Positions 25,249 to 35,361 are shown, numbered from the stretch's first letter. The stretch is 64,000 nt of DNA from Sphingobacterium cellulitidis (GCA_002245855.1 NOUX01000010.1:1-64000), one strand, 5' to 3'. Notes: generated by a model not told the origin, from the letters alone. Program-made: numbers and translations.

Positions 25249-27675
25249 ATGAAAAAAATATACCCATTATTAGCCATATTCACTTTGTTTTCAACTTGGG
25301 TTCTCGGACAGCAGATCCAGGGTCGGGTTACCGATTTGCAGAAAGTTCCAATACAAGCGGCAACAATCGAAATCTTCCAACAGGAAAATGGAAACCATAT
25401 TACCACTGTAAGTTCAGACTCCTCCGGCCATTTTGTTTTCGGAAAGCTGGCTGCTGGAATATATTACCAGGTTAGAAGTAAGATGATGGGGTTTCATCCC
25501 TGGTCTAAAGATTCTATCCTGATAAAAAAAACCACAACTACAGAACTGAACATCGCGATGGAGCCCAGCTCCAGCAATTTAGCTGAGGTGACTGTAACCG
25601 CAGATAGGGCTTATATCGAAAAACGTCACGACAGAACGGTAGTAAATCCAGATATCATGTTGTCCAGTACCGGTGGCTCAGCCCTGGAGGCACTCGAAAA
25701 ATCACCCGGTGTACAGCTCGATCAGAGCGGAAACATCCGTCTGTCGGGAAAATCAGGTGTTACCGTATATATTGATGACCGACCAACCAACCTTGTCGGT
25801 GAGCAGCTACGAGAATTTCTACGTACTGTTCCGGTAGCCCAGATCGACCGAATTGAACTCATGACAAATCCACCGGCAAACTATGACGCTGCGGGAAGTG
25901 GGGGAATCATCGCAATCCATACCAAAAGATATCGATCTAAAGGTTTACATGGAGGGGTGAGCATTGCCTATCAGCAAGGTAAATATGGACAGACAATCAA
26001 TAATGGCGATTTCGCATTCAATACTGACAAATGGGCAATGTCGGCCACTACTTCATTTTCGACAACGAACACCTATACCGATCTGGATATTCTTCGTAAA
26101 TTCGAGGGTGGACAAGCCCTCACCTCTCCCATATTTTCGCAGGATACCTGGATAAGGAGAAAAGGGACTTCCCTATCTGGCCGGCTGGGAGCGGATTATT
26201 TTATGGATGACAAGAGCACCATAGGTGTCAACTTGAACCTGAGATCCTCTCCGCTCGAACTGAAATCCTTAGGAGAAAGCCGATTTATGTCAAATCCCCA
26301 AAACCCTGACTCAACCTTAATCGCCAACAACATCGAAGACCGTACATTTTCGAACCTAGGAGCAAATATCAATTACCGTTATAAAAAACATGGATCCGGG
26401 CAAAAACTTACCATTGACCTTGATTTCCTTAAATATTCGGGTAACAACAAGCAGCATTTCGATAATTCCACCTATCTCCCCGGAGGTGAAGCAACCGCCT
26501 TCGAATCACAGCTGGGAAGGGTACCTAACGATATCCGAATCTATTCTGCAAAGGCAGATTACGTCCATCCCTTTGGCAAGACCATACATATGTCATCAGG
26601 ACTCAAAACCAGCAGTACACTCACCGATAACGACGCGAACTTTTATAGAGTATTCCAAGACGACATGATTGTCGACATAGAAAAGACGAACCATTTCCGG
26701 TTCAAGGAATCTATCCACTCAGCCTTCACGAGTATTGATGGAAAATTTGGGAAATGGAGTTATCAGGCCGGCTTGCGATTTGAAGGAACCATCTCAAGTG
26801 GCCTCCTACTGGGCAATGGAACTAAGCCAGATTCTTCGTTCAACAGAAGGCACTTTGACTTTTTCCCCACCTTATACCTCCAGTACAGGCCATCAGATGA
26901 GAGCAAACATACCATAAGCCTGAATTATGGAAGACGGATAGATCGTCCACATTATGCCTGGTTGAATCCATTCGTGACCCCATTTGACAAATATACCTAT
27001 TACCTAGGTACACCTTACCTAAGGCCCTCCTTCATAAATCAGACAGAGCTTTCCTATAATTTTCAGCCACTTGTCGATTTCACGCTCGCCTATGCAAATG
27101 TTAAGGACCTTATGAGCGAAACCATTCGTATCGAGGATGGAATCTATTACAGTCAGCAGGGCAATCTGGGAACCTTGACGACATTGAGCGCCACGCTCAA
27201 TATTACTTATAGCCCGATAGAAAAGTTCACCCTTATCGGACATACTGCAATACATCTGCTCCATACCAAAAGTCAAATCTTTGGACAGCACCTGGATAGC
27301 AAAGGAACATTTATGTTGATCAGGCCATCCCTTAGCTATAAACCTTCCGAAAAATGGACCTTCCAGGTGGACGGAGAACATCAGGGAAGTCAGGAATTCG
27401 CCCAGTTTTCCATGAAGAAACGCACCAGAGTAAATTCTGCCATCAATTTCAAAATGAATGCCGGATGTTCCTTTAATCTCGCTCTAAATGATATTTTCCA
27501 CAGTGAAATCAACACTGGCGAAATAGGCTATCTTGCAGGAACCTATGCGACCTTCTCTACTCTGCGCGATTCAAGGACCCTAAGCCTTTCTTTTAGATAC
27601 CGTTTTACAAAAGGTGACAAGAACGACCGTAGTTATCAGGGTGGCGGAGCCAAGAGCGAGCAGCAGCGAACATAG
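25249..27675 (+). CDS. TonB-receptor-like outer-membrane barrel protein
   Basis: The 808-aa protein starts at ATG 25249 with a signal peptide ending STWVLGQQ. A CarboxypepD-reg domain follows (IQGRVTDLQKVPIQAATIEI), then a TonB plug-like domain (ALEALEKSPGVQLDQSGNIR and DRIELMTNPPANYDAAGSGG). An OMP_b-brl_3 barrel ends LSLSFRYRFTK. Such proteins lack the strict SusC signature, and their cargo is unknown. The frame extends ten codons upstream, but the signal peptide fixes the start. It lies 130 bp after the lipoprotein pair. Confidence 0.8.
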   Translation: MKKIYPLLAIFTLFSTWVLGQQIQGRVTDLQKVPIQAATIEIFQQENGNHITTVSSDSSGHFVFGKLAAGIYYQVRSKMMGFHPWSKDSILIKKTTTTELNIAMEPSSSNLAEVTVTADRAYIEKRHDRTVVNPDIMLSSTGGSALEALEKSPGVQLDQSGNIRLSGKSGVTVYIDDRPTNLVGEQLREFLRTVPVAQIDRIELMTNPPANYDAAGSGGIIAIHTKRYRSKGLHGGVSIAYQQGKYGQTINNGDFAFNTDKWAMSATTSFSTTNTYTDLDILRKFEGGQALTSPIFSQDTWIRRKGTSLSGRLGADYFMDDKSTIGVNLNLRSSPLELKSLGESRFMSNPQNPDSTLIANNIEDRTFSNLGANINYRYKKHGSGQKLTIDLDFLKYSGNNKQHFDNSTYLPGGEATAFESQLGRVPNDIRIYSAKADYVHPFGKTIHMSSGLKTSSTLTDNDANFYRVFQDDMIVDIEKTNHFRFKESIHSAFTSIDGKFGKWSYQAGLRFEGTISSGLLLGNGTKPDSSFNRRHFDFFPTLYLQYRPSDESKHTISLNYGRRIDRPHYAWLNPFVTPFDKYTYYLGTPYLRPSFINQTELSYNFQPLVDFTLAYANVKDLMSETIRIEDGIYYSQQGNLGTLTTLSATLNITYSPIEKFTLIGHTAIHLLHTKSQIFGQHLDSKGTFMLIRPSLSYKPSEKWTFQVDGEHQGSQEFAQFSMKKRTRVNSAINFKMNAGCSFNLALNDIFHSEINTGEIGYLAGTYATFSTLRDSRTLSLSFRYRFTKGDKNDRSYQGGGAKSEQQRT

Positions 27676-27835
27676 ATAAAAAGTTCAATACAGGACAGCT
27701 TTGTCTGACCTGCCAAAGTATTATAAATGGGGGTCAGACACTGATGCCTGGTCACGGCAGCGCTCCATAAGGAAAGGGCAAAAACAAAATCTCTTTACGA
27801 TTTCATTTTCAATGAAAATAAGATTCCAAATACTA

Positions 27836-28630
27836 TCAAAGGTTAAATAGTGGATCCTTTATGGTTTGACCCGGACCCAGAGGTGTGAAGGCGTTTCTTC
27901 TAAGTATTTCGATAGAATCCCTTATCCAGAGGAAGGTTCCCTTTGGATCAGTATGGTTTTCAATCTTTGATGATATGGTCAATCCCTCGGAGAGTAATAT
28001 CGTATGGCCCGTATATTCTTTAGTGGAATAAAAAATGGGAGGCAGCTCAGCATTAAGGACATGTCTGAACCTGGCCGATGCAAAAGGAGACCTTTTCCTT
28101 CCAAGTTCAAATTCATGAGATACGAATCCAGCGTTTCCGATTGAAGTCACCCTTACAAGATCATCGCCAGCATAGTCCAAACGAACTTCGTGAGCAGAGC
28201 CCCCTGTTTCAAGAACTTTCATACCCACCACCTTTCCATCCTTCAATTCATAATCAATGAACTTCCTTGCTGAGACACTGTTTTCCCCCTTTTTTGATAT
28301 GGAAACAACAGCACTGACTGGTTCATCATTTTTGGAATATTTTATTTCCATCTTCTGAGTTTTGTCTTCTTCTATAATTTCAATCTCATAAAGCCTTCCA
28401 AAAAAATCGTAAATAAAGTTGATAAATTCTTGTTCAGTAGGAGAACTGTAGGATACGACCCTATTTAGAAGATCATATTTCACACCAAAAGAGGAGGTAT
28501 CTCCTTTTTCGAAAATAGTATAACCATTTGGCAGAGATTGAAAATAGGAAAGGGTAGGAAGATCCGTGCGACAAGATTCAAATACCAGGATCAGGCTACC
28601 CAGAATAACGAGCAATTTTAGTTTTGTCAT
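27836..28630 (-). CDS. Uncharacterised lipoprotein
   Basis: ATG 28630 gives about 264 aa with a lipoprotein signal (LLVILGSLILVFESCRTD). The body holds short repeated strand pairs (KYDLLNRVVSYSSPTEQEFI, VRLDYAGDDLVRVTSIGNAG) like the YD/RHS-type or DUF4595-like lipoproteins of Bacteroidota. No enzyme motif is visible. The upstream extension of the frame would hide the lipobox and is rejected. Confidence 0.6.
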   Translation of the reverse strand: MTKLKLLVILGSLILVFESCRTDLPTLSYFQSLPNGYTIFEKGDTSSFGVKYDLLNRVVSYSSPTEQEFINFIYDFFGRLYEIEIIEEDKTQKMEIKYSKNDEPVSAVVSISKKGENSVSARKFIDYELKDGKVVGMKVLETGGSAHEVRLDYAGDDLVRVTSIGNAGFVSHEFELGRKRSPFASARFRHVLNAELPPIFYSTKEYTGHTILLSEGLTISSKIENHTDPKGTFLWIRDSIEILRRNAFTPLGPGQTIKDPLFNL

Positions 28631-28752
28631 GTTTAGGTGAAAAAATTCTACCCAAATTTCCCACAATTGGATGGAACTCTTTACCGTTGATCTACCACAA
28701 ATTTATAATGCGTAAAACTACGGATATTATGTATGTTGTACATTTGACTTTA

Positions 28753-29472
28753 TCAGAAAATGAGCTCACGGACCCTTGGGATATACTGTTTGCCTACCCC
28801 AATCTCGATCTCGCCGGTCACTAAGAGATATAATCTCCGAATATCCTTATAAAGTTCATTCACATGTTCCAGATTAACCATATAGGATCGGTGAACCCTC
28901 AAAAACTTATCCGGATCAAGCTTTTGACTTAGAACACCAATACCATGGTTACTGAGATAAGCGTTATCGTCGGCAGTATAGATCCAGGTATAGTCTCGGT
29001 CCGCTCGCAAATAGGTGATTTCAGATACATTCACTTTTTTTAATCTGCCACCTTTTTCCAAAAATATGCTCCCCGGGTATCCATTTCCATTGCCCGAAGA
29101 AATTGGTCTTGCCACTTCGGAAGAACCAATACGAACCAAAGTCCGTTTAAGATTTTCAGTACAGATAGGTCGGTGAAGGTACCCCGAGGCCCCATGATCA
29201 ATTGCCCTGACGGCATCCTCTGGATTGTCAGAAATTATTACAGAAATTGGATCGTGATTGATCTTCTTAAGAACATCGAATCCTGCTAAACCGGGTAGTG
29301 ATGCATTGATGAATACAACCGAAGGCTGTAAACAGTCAATAAATCGTACAGATTCCAGACCATTGCAAGTTTCATGAAATATAGCAGGATAATCCAAAGA
29401 AACGATCATTTTGCGAAGCTCCTGCCTAAATGAGACATCCCTATCTGCGATGAGTACTGATTGCTTTACCAT
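28753..29472 (-). CDS. LytTR response regulator with atypical receiver (Asp to Asn)
   Basis: The 239-aa protein has an N-terminal receiver-like domain (1-120) and a C-terminal LytTR DNA-binding domain (about 140-239; SEITYLRADRDYTWIYTAD, FLRVHRSYMVNLEHVNELY). The acidic pocket is partly kept (IADRD at the start). However, the phospho-acceptor position reads VVFINASLPG where a normal receiver has FLDxxMP, so Asp is replaced by Asn. It is therefore probably not controlled by normal phosphorylation. Start chosen at MVKQSVLIADRD. It diverges from the Crp/Fnr gene. Confidence 0.8.
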   Translation of the reverse strand: MVKQSVLIADRDVSFRQELRKMIVSLDYPAIFHETCNGLESVRFIDCLQPSVVFINASLPGLAGFDVLKKINHDPISVIISDNPEDAVRAIDHGASGYLHRPICTENLKRTLVRIGSSEVARPISSGNGNGYPGSIFLEKGGRLKKVNVSEITYLRADRDYTWIYTADDNAYLSNHGIGVLSQKLDPDKFLRVHRSYMVNLEHVNELYKDIRRLYLLVTGEIEIGVGKQYIPRVRELIF

Positions 29473-29605
29473 TATTCTAAGCTTTAATAAACTATAAAAG
29501 TAGTGAACATAATAGGCGTATGGACCTGACAAATGTCAGGAATTGGCCGGCTTGAGCATTTTTGTTATATTGTATTATTATTTTCTCTTTGATATTACTA
29601 ACAAT

Positions 29606-30226
29606 ATGGTTGACAGAAAACATTTCAATCAAGCATGTTATTTTGCACAGCAATATAACATTTCCTTCACCCGTGATGAGTTTGAAATCATTAGGAAAAA
29701 CACACAACACATGGTATTTCCACCTCACACTGTCTTGATGGAACAAGGAAAATTAGTTAAAAAAATGTATTTCATGATCAAGGGCATTGCCCGTCTTTTC
29801 CGTGTCCAAGATGGTGTGGACCATACTCTGGGAATCGAATCGACCAATTATTTTCTCTCCACCCCACTTCTACTACAGAATGGACAAGAATCCACATGTG
29901 CCCTAGAATCACTCAGCGAAATGGAAGTCCTTGTCTGGGATCTAACCAGCGTTACGTTACTCAAGGAAGAAATCCCCAGAATGATAGCCATGGAAATGGC
30001 CATCATGGACCGCCTCCTAAATTGGCTCCAAGACAATCAGGTAGAATCAAGGTGTATGACCGCCGAAGAGCGCTACTACAAATTGATGGAAACTCAACCA
30101 AAAGTGATCCAATGTGTACCCCAGAAATACATAGCTTCCCTTTTGGGCATCCATCAGGACAGTCTGAGCCGTATAAGGAAGGGACTTGGGCAAAGAGGGT
30201 CAGATCAGATAAGCCCCCTCAAGTAG
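29606..30226 (+). CDS. Crp/Fnr-family transcriptional regulator
   Basis: Starting at ATG 29606 gives 206 aa with an N-terminal cyclic-nucleotide-binding fold (FPPHTVLMEQGKLVKKMYF, MIKGIARLFRVQDG). A short C-terminal winged helix contains PQKYIASLLGIHQDSLSRIR. The ligand is unknown; this group often senses redox or small molecules without cAMP. Its last 22 bp overlap the end of the convergent LuxR-type regulator gene, a tight tail-to-tail arrangement that could cause mutual interference. Confidence 0.8.
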   Translation: MVDRKHFNQACYFAQQYNISFTRDEFEIIRKNTQHMVFPPHTVLMEQGKLVKKMYFMIKGIARLFRVQDGVDHTLGIESTNYFLSTPLLLQNGQESTCALESLSEMEVLVWDLTSVTLLKEEIPRMIAMEMAIMDRLLNWLQDNQVESRCMTAEERYYKLMETQPKVIQCVPQKYIASLLGIHQDSLSRIRKGLGQRGSDQISPLK

Positions 30227-30834
30227 GCCTCCCTGACCAATCCTGCAGCAGTTTTGATGTTGAGCTTTTGGTTCAGGCTATGACGGTGTGACTCTACAGT
30301 ACGCACACTGAGAAAGAGCCTGTCAGCGATTTCCTGATTGGAATGTTCGTGAGCGATCAGTGCTAATATTTCACATTCGCGGTTTGTTAGCTTCACGTTC
30401 ACCGCAGCATTCCTTCCCGTAATAGCTAGATTTATTATTGATCGCTCGATCTCCCTATCAATAAACTGTTTGCCGGATATTACGCTATTAATTGCTTCAA
30501 CAAGCCCCTGCTGATCAGTTCCCTTCAAAAGATAGCCCATTGCACCATTCCTCATCATCTTCCTTACGTAAAGGACCTCGTCATGATTTGTAAGGGCAAT
30601 AATAGGTAACTCAGGACATTTCTCAAGCACACTTGAACAGAGTGCTGTACCTTCGATGTCAGGGAGCTCAATATCGAGCAAAAGTACATCTGGAACGGTT
30701 GTTCCCAATGCAGAAAGAAGGTCTTCTCCATTATGGGCTTTTAGCACAACCTCAAACTGCCCGAATGTGTCCAACATCTGCACAAGACCTTCTATGATTA
30801 GGGGGTGGTCATCCACAATTCCAATTGTTGTCAT
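30205..30834 (-). CDS. NarL/LuxR-family response regulator
   Basis: The 209-aa product has a complete receiver: IVDDHPLI at the start, VLLLDIELPD with the phospho-accepting Asp, and GYLLKGTD with the conserved Lys. The GerE helix-turn-helix reads LTNRECEILALIAHEHSNQE and RLFLSVRTVESHRHSL. It follows the sensor kinase gene by about 100 bp on the same strand, so the two form a two-component pair. Start chosen at MTTIGIVDDHP. Confidence 0.85.
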   Translation of the reverse strand: MTTIGIVDDHPLIIEGLVQMLDTFGQFEVVLKAHNGEDLLSALGTTVPDVLLLDIELPDIEGTALCSSVLEKCPELPIIALTNHDEVLYVRKMMRNGAMGYLLKGTDQQGLVEAINSVISGKQFIDREIERSIINLAITGRNAAVNVKLTNRECEILALIAHEHSNQEIADRLFLSVRTVESHRHSLNQKLNIKTAAGLVREAYLRGLI

Positions 30835-30934
30835 ATATTTTATTTTTCTACAAAGTAAATTATCTTCCAAATTTCTTTATACCGTACTTCTACCCAGAAA
30901 AGAAATTACCGTATGTTACCTCATTCCATATATA

Positions 30935-32830
30935 TTATTGGGAAGTGATCTCAATATAGATTGTTGTACCCTGACCAGGCGAAGAATGGATTTCAATTGT
31001 TCCGCCAACGTTTGAAACCCTGCACGTAAGGCCGCTTAATCCCAATCCCTTCCCCGAGAGCGTATTTTTGTTAAAACCTATGCCATTGTCCTCAACCGTT
31101 ATCCTCAAGATATTGCTGCTTCCCTCAAGCTGCACAATCCCTTCGGTTGCTCCTGAATGTTTGATAATATTGGTGACAGCCTCTTGAACAGTTCTATACA
31201 GCGTCAATTCTACGGTTCGGTCAAACTTGGGAACATCGCCAATAAGATAAAAATCTATGGAAAGTTCACCGCCTTTTACTCGTTGGCAGAAAGATTCTAT
31301 TGCACAAGCAAGTCCTTCTCTAAGTAGAAATTCGGGTGCGAGATTGTGGGATATGTTTCTGATCTCCCGGACGGCCACTTCTATCAGCTCACCGATTTCA
31401 AACAGTGCCTTTTTCTCCTGGCCAGTTACGTTCGCATTGTGAACCTTTATTTTCGTCGCGGAAAGTATACTGGCAACTCCATCATGTAATTCCTTTGCGG
31501 TTCGTTCCCTCTCCATTTCCTCGCCATTAAGCTGTGCTTCCAGCAGATGTCTCTCGTAATTTAATTTCAACCTCTTCCGCTTTTGGATTCCAACTAATCG
31601 CATAAATATTAAGCCCCAGGAAAGTAAAACAGCTATAGAAATGGAAATAGTAACCCACTTGCTATTTCGCTCAATAACCGTATTTTGCTTAGCAATCACA
31701 AGATCCCTTTCGGCAATAATCTTACGGTTTTCCATGGTTCTGTATTTCAGTTCAAGTTCCTGAATCGAGCGATGAGTCTCCCTATCCTTGAGGGAATCGG
31801 CCAAGGATCGGTACATCTTGAGCAATTCAAGTGCCTCTCTAAATTTCCCTATTCCTTCTTTGATTTCAGAACCTGAAAGGTAAAGCTCAAGGAGCTGTGA
31901 TTTAGGTAATTGTTCCTTGCCAAGTTCTATTGCTTTGTGATAATACCTTTCCGCTAGGGCGAAATTTCCCATGTCTTTGTTGACCAAGGACATTCCTGAC
32001 AGAACATAAACCTCATTTCCTGGAAATTCATTGGACAAAAGGGCTCCCGCTTTCCTGAAACTCTGCAAAGATTTATTATACTTTTTCTGCATACGGTAGA
32101 TATCACCAAGATTATTATGGGCTTTAATCTCCATCTGTATATCACCATGTTTCAACGCGATTTCCATTAATCGAAGGGCATGCCGCTCTGCAGAATCAAA
32201 ATCCCTGGACATTGCCTCGGCCACCACGATGTTGACCAGACTCCTGCCCATAGCTAATGTGTCATTTAACTTTTGAGCGAGCTTATGTGATTCCCAAGCA
32301 TATTCAAGCCCCTTTTTAACATCATTCAGATCAAGCATAAGAGAACTTAGGTTGTTATAATATTTCCGACGATCGGATAAGTCCCGATGGCTTGGATGTT
32401 TGATTCCAGAGGATATTTCTAATCCCTTTACCAAGTTTTCAGCTGCATTTTCCAATTTCCCCATTGCCTGATACTGCAGAGAAATGTTGTTATAGGCTGC
32501 CGCAGCCCTTGCCTTGTTCTTCATTTTCAAGCTTAAACCTAGCGATTGTTGGGCAAAAGATAACGCTTCAATATAGCGAAGTTGTTCATACAAAAAGACG
32601 CTGTAATTACCCAAAGCCAATAGCCTGCCAGTATCATAATTTATTAGCTTGGAAAGCTTGTTTGCCTGGTTGAAATAATATTCAGCTGAATCCGTCCTTC
32701 CAACCCTCTGCATTTCTTTTGCCTGATCAATAAAATTCAATACCGCAGTGGTATCCCTGGCGAAGACACTGCCTTGTGATAACATCATCATTAAGGTCAT
32801 AAAAATGAATAAAGGTTTACTAAGTATCAT
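30935..32830 (-). CDS. Sensor histidine kinase with periplasmic TPR domain
   Basis: The 631-aa protein starts at ATG 32830 with a signal anchor (MILSKPLFIFMTLMMMLSQG). A long TPR region covers about 25-350 (AAAYNNISLQYQAMGKLENA, KAHNNLGDIYRMQKKYNKSL). A membrane helix (WVTISISIAVLLSWGLIFM) precedes the HisKA_3 box with the phospho-His (ERTAKELHDGVASILSATK). The ATPase domain contains TVQEAVTNIIKHSGA, VEDNGIGFNK and GKGLGLSGL. The TPR part may sense protein or envelope state. Its partner is the NarL-type regulator downstream. Confidence 0.9.
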   Translation of the reverse strand: MILSKPLFIFMTLMMMLSQGSVFARDTTAVLNFIDQAKEMQRVGRTDSAEYYFNQANKLSKLINYDTGRLLALGNYSVFLYEQLRYIEALSFAQQSLGLSLKMKNKARAAAAYNNISLQYQAMGKLENAAENLVKGLEISSGIKHPSHRDLSDRRKYYNNLSSLMLDLNDVKKGLEYAWESHKLAQKLNDTLAMGRSLVNIVVAEAMSRDFDSAERHALRLMEIALKHGDIQMEIKAHNNLGDIYRMQKKYNKSLQSFRKAGALLSNEFPGNEVYVLSGMSLVNKDMGNFALAERYYHKAIELGKEQLPKSQLLELYLSGSEIKEGIGKFREALELLKMYRSLADSLKDRETHRSIQELELKYRTMENRKIIAERDLVIAKQNTVIERNSKWVTISISIAVLLSWGLIFMRLVGIQKRKRLKLNYERHLLEAQLNGEEMERERTAKELHDGVASILSATKIKVHNANVTGQEKKALFEIGELIEVAVREIRNISHNLAPEFLLREGLACAIESFCQRVKGGELSIDFYLIGDVPKFDRTVELTLYRTVQEAVTNIIKHSGATEGIVQLEGSSNILRITVEDNGIGFNKNTLSGKGLGLSGLTCRVSNVGGTIEIHSSPGQGTTIYIEITSQ

Positions 32831-32973
32831 TTCAAACAAGGTAAAATGGTTCGTCCAGCAATGTTATAAATGGTTTCTACGTGATTGTACGTAATCTGCA
32901 GATCTAGGCATTTGTTCGAGGATATGCATCGTTAACTTGGGATATATTTGTTCATTGAACTTATTATTTTTTT

Positions 32974-33675
32974 ATGTACACAATCCTTATTGCAGATCCT
33001 GATCCTTCTACAAGAATAATGGTCCGAGAGAGGTTAGCCCAGGTCCCTGGAACAAATACCATTGTCGAAACCGCCTGCTGGAGGGAAACTACCATGTTGA
33101 TAGACAGCATCTTACCCGATATCATCTTTCTCGATCTTAATTTCTGGGGATCTAATCCTTTTGAAACTCGCAAGGATATACGCAATTCTCCGCAGATAAT
33201 TATCACCTCATCCAACAGATTACATGCCCAAGACGCATATGACCTGGACGCCTTGGACTTTCTGTGCAAACCCATGGAGAAGGAACGATTGGAACGGACC
33301 ATCAGAAAGCTCTTTGATTTACATGTACCTGACGAACAGGATTCTGTTCCACAACATCCTTATCTTTTTGTGCCCTGCGCTAACGGATTCTCACGAATAG
33401 ACAGTTCCCAGATCCGGTACATCAAGGCGGCCCGGGACTATACGGTACTATATACACAAGATCGGGAATGGATCAGTTCTTTAGGAATCAGCAAGATCAT
33501 TCAGAAACTTGACCCCTTCCTTTTCTTACGAGTACATAGGTCCTTTATTGTCAACCTCTCGAAAATCGAACGCTTAGTGAAGACAGGATCCAGCACCTCT
33601 CTTTTTATGGAAGATGGACCTGAGATTATCATAGGGAGGTCGTACCTTCCAAGAATCAAACCTTTTATTCTCTAA
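32974..33675 (+). CDS. LytTR response regulator
   Basis: The 233-aa protein joins a receiver (IADPDPSTRIM start; DIIFLDLNFWG with the phospho-acceptor Asp present; FLCKPMEKERLE with Lys) to a LytTR DNA-binding domain (IRYIKAARDYTVLYTQD, FLFLRVHRSFIVNLSKIER). It is the same type as the regulator at 28.75 kb, which has lost the Asp. No membrane kinase of the LytS type is adjacent. It diverges from the TPR kinase gene with a gap of about 140 bp. Confidence 0.85.
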   Translation: MYTILIADPDPSTRIMVRERLAQVPGTNTIVETACWRETTMLIDSILPDIIFLDLNFWGSNPFETRKDIRNSPQIIITSSNRLHAQDAYDLDALDFLCKPMEKERLERTIRKLFDLHVPDEQDSVPQHPYLFVPCANGFSRIDSSQIRYIKAARDYTVLYTQDREWISSLGISKIIQKLDPFLFLRVHRSFIVNLSKIERLVKTGSSTSLFMEDGPEIIIGRSYLPRIKPFIL

Positions 33676-33727
33676 CCAGTATGGATTAATCCACATCATC
33701 CGAACCAAGGCGACATTTACCTCATTA

Positions 33728-35026
33728 TCAGATGGATTTTATTTTGAAATCGATCATTACATCCCTTCTTTCGGTAATCCCACACCCCTTGTTGCTATAG
33801 TACACAGGTCCGTTATAGGTGCCCGTGATAAACCCTCTCGTGCTGGTTATCCGCGTGTTTCCTCCGTATTTATGTTCCCCGGTGCCACATTCCAAGTACA
33901 CATTGGTAAACATCTTTGGTGTTCCGCCTTCTAAAATAGAAACTCCAAGAAATGATTGACCTGCTGCGTTTCCACCAGGATAACTTCCTGTCTCTGTACC
34001 AAAGCAGAACAAGGTCACCTGATGATTTCCTTTTTCGTCCTGGGACCCCACTGATATCTGTCCGCCCATGACCGCGCCACTCAATCCTTCAGAAAGATCT
34101 AGAAGCTTACCTCCAATATTTAGATAGAAATAGGTTTCCTTCTCCAGACGGATCTTGGTCAATAAAAATAATTTCCCGAATTTCCGTTTGCCATTAGGTG
34201 CTTTTGGATCTCTGATATATCCATTTTTACTTTCTACTTCCACCTGGATTTCGACATCTTCAGTTTTGGCTATATTATGGGGCGCATAATAAATCGCATC
34301 TCCCAGGACCATACTGGAATTGATCTTAGGGGAAAGCATTCCGGCACCTGAAATAATTTTCCAGTTCTTCACCAGAATATCCTTTGATCTACCGATATCC
34401 TCCAATGCAGCTAGAGGAACACTGTCGATGTGGTTGTTCGCATTCAATGCCCCAAGTATCTGCTCCATCAGTTTCAGTTTAACTTCTCCCCCACTTCCCA
34501 CAGATTCTTTGTCCTTTCGAAGTGTGACCTGATCAAACCATACCCAGTCACTGAAATGAGTGGTAGTCGTACTGACGTTTTTGGTCTTACTATCAAGAGC
34601 TGTTGAAACCCCGCACCAAACACCATCATTACTTTGGAAAGCGATCATTCTGGAAATTGGATTGCCAAAACCTAGAGGATCGTGGTTAAAGGTTATCTTG
34701 ACAGGCTTCTTAAAAATTTGACCTTCAGGTAAAAGTCTAAAGGCAGGCTTTTCAGAAAGTTCGTCATGGGTATTGCTAATGGGTTGTATACTAAATTGTG
34801 TTGGTTCCTCTACAGCCCCTGGTGGCACCTCAAGATGTACCTGTCCCCCCAGTTCCAGAAATCCTCCTGTTGCTCCGATGTTCTTAGTGACGCCGTCTCC
34901 TAAAACGGTTCCTTTTTCCCGCTTTATGGGATCTGAAACAATTGGTACAGGTTCTTCCCTAGAAGGATCCTTTTCTTTCGTACATGAAAGAACAAGAAAA
35001 ATAAGTAAGAAGGATAAATACTTCAT
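33728..35026 (-). CDS. Lipoprotein with ZU5-like domain
   Basis: The 432-aa product has a lipoprotein signal (YLSFLLIFLVLSCTKEKD). A ZU5-like beta domain at about 48-170 contains GGFLELGGQVHLEVPPGAVE and FKKPVKITFNHDP. The C-terminal half is beta-rich with Gly-rich turns (GAVMGGQISVGSQDEKGNHQ). ZU5 domains act in protein-protein contacts. It is probably surface-exposed; no enzyme motif is seen. Confidence 0.7.
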   Translation of the reverse strand: MKYLSFLLIFLVLSCTKEKDPSREEPVPIVSDPIKREKGTVLGDGVTKNIGATGGFLELGGQVHLEVPPGAVEEPTQFSIQPISNTHDELSEKPAFRLLPEGQIFKKPVKITFNHDPLGFGNPISRMIAFQSNDGVWCGVSTALDSKTKNVSTTTTHFSDWVWFDQVTLRKDKESVGSGGEVKLKLMEQILGALNANNHIDSVPLAALEDIGRSKDILVKNWKIISGAGMLSPKINSSMVLGDAIYYAPHNIAKTEDVEIQVEVESKNGYIRDPKAPNGKRKFGKLFLLTKIRLEKETYFYLNIGGKLLDLSEGLSGAVMGGQISVGSQDEKGNHQVTLFCFGTETGSYPGGNAAGQSFLGVSILEGGTPKMFTNVYLECGTGEHKYGGNTRITSTRGFITGTYNGPVYYSNKGCGITERRDVMIDFKIKSI

Positions 35027-35361
35027 TGCTTAATGATTTTTACACAATTATAAATTTCAAAGCTCATTCTTAAAACCTACTTTCGACCAACGGACCAATT
35101 AGGGCGACAAAGTCAATAGGAGCCAGACAAAGTGAAGCCCGAGCATTTATGAAAGGCTTCCCCAAAGTCTAAAATTGTCAGAAAAGTGATATTAAGTACC
35201 CTATTTTCAAAAAGAGAAATTCTTTGCACAATATGTCCGAATAACTTGCCAGAGCTAGTCGTTGGTCCAAAAGATTGTTTAATCTATCAAATCGGACCGT
35301 TTGTCGATTTAATGATTTAACTGTCAAAAATTCGGTGATCTTTAAAACAAAAATTAGCAAT

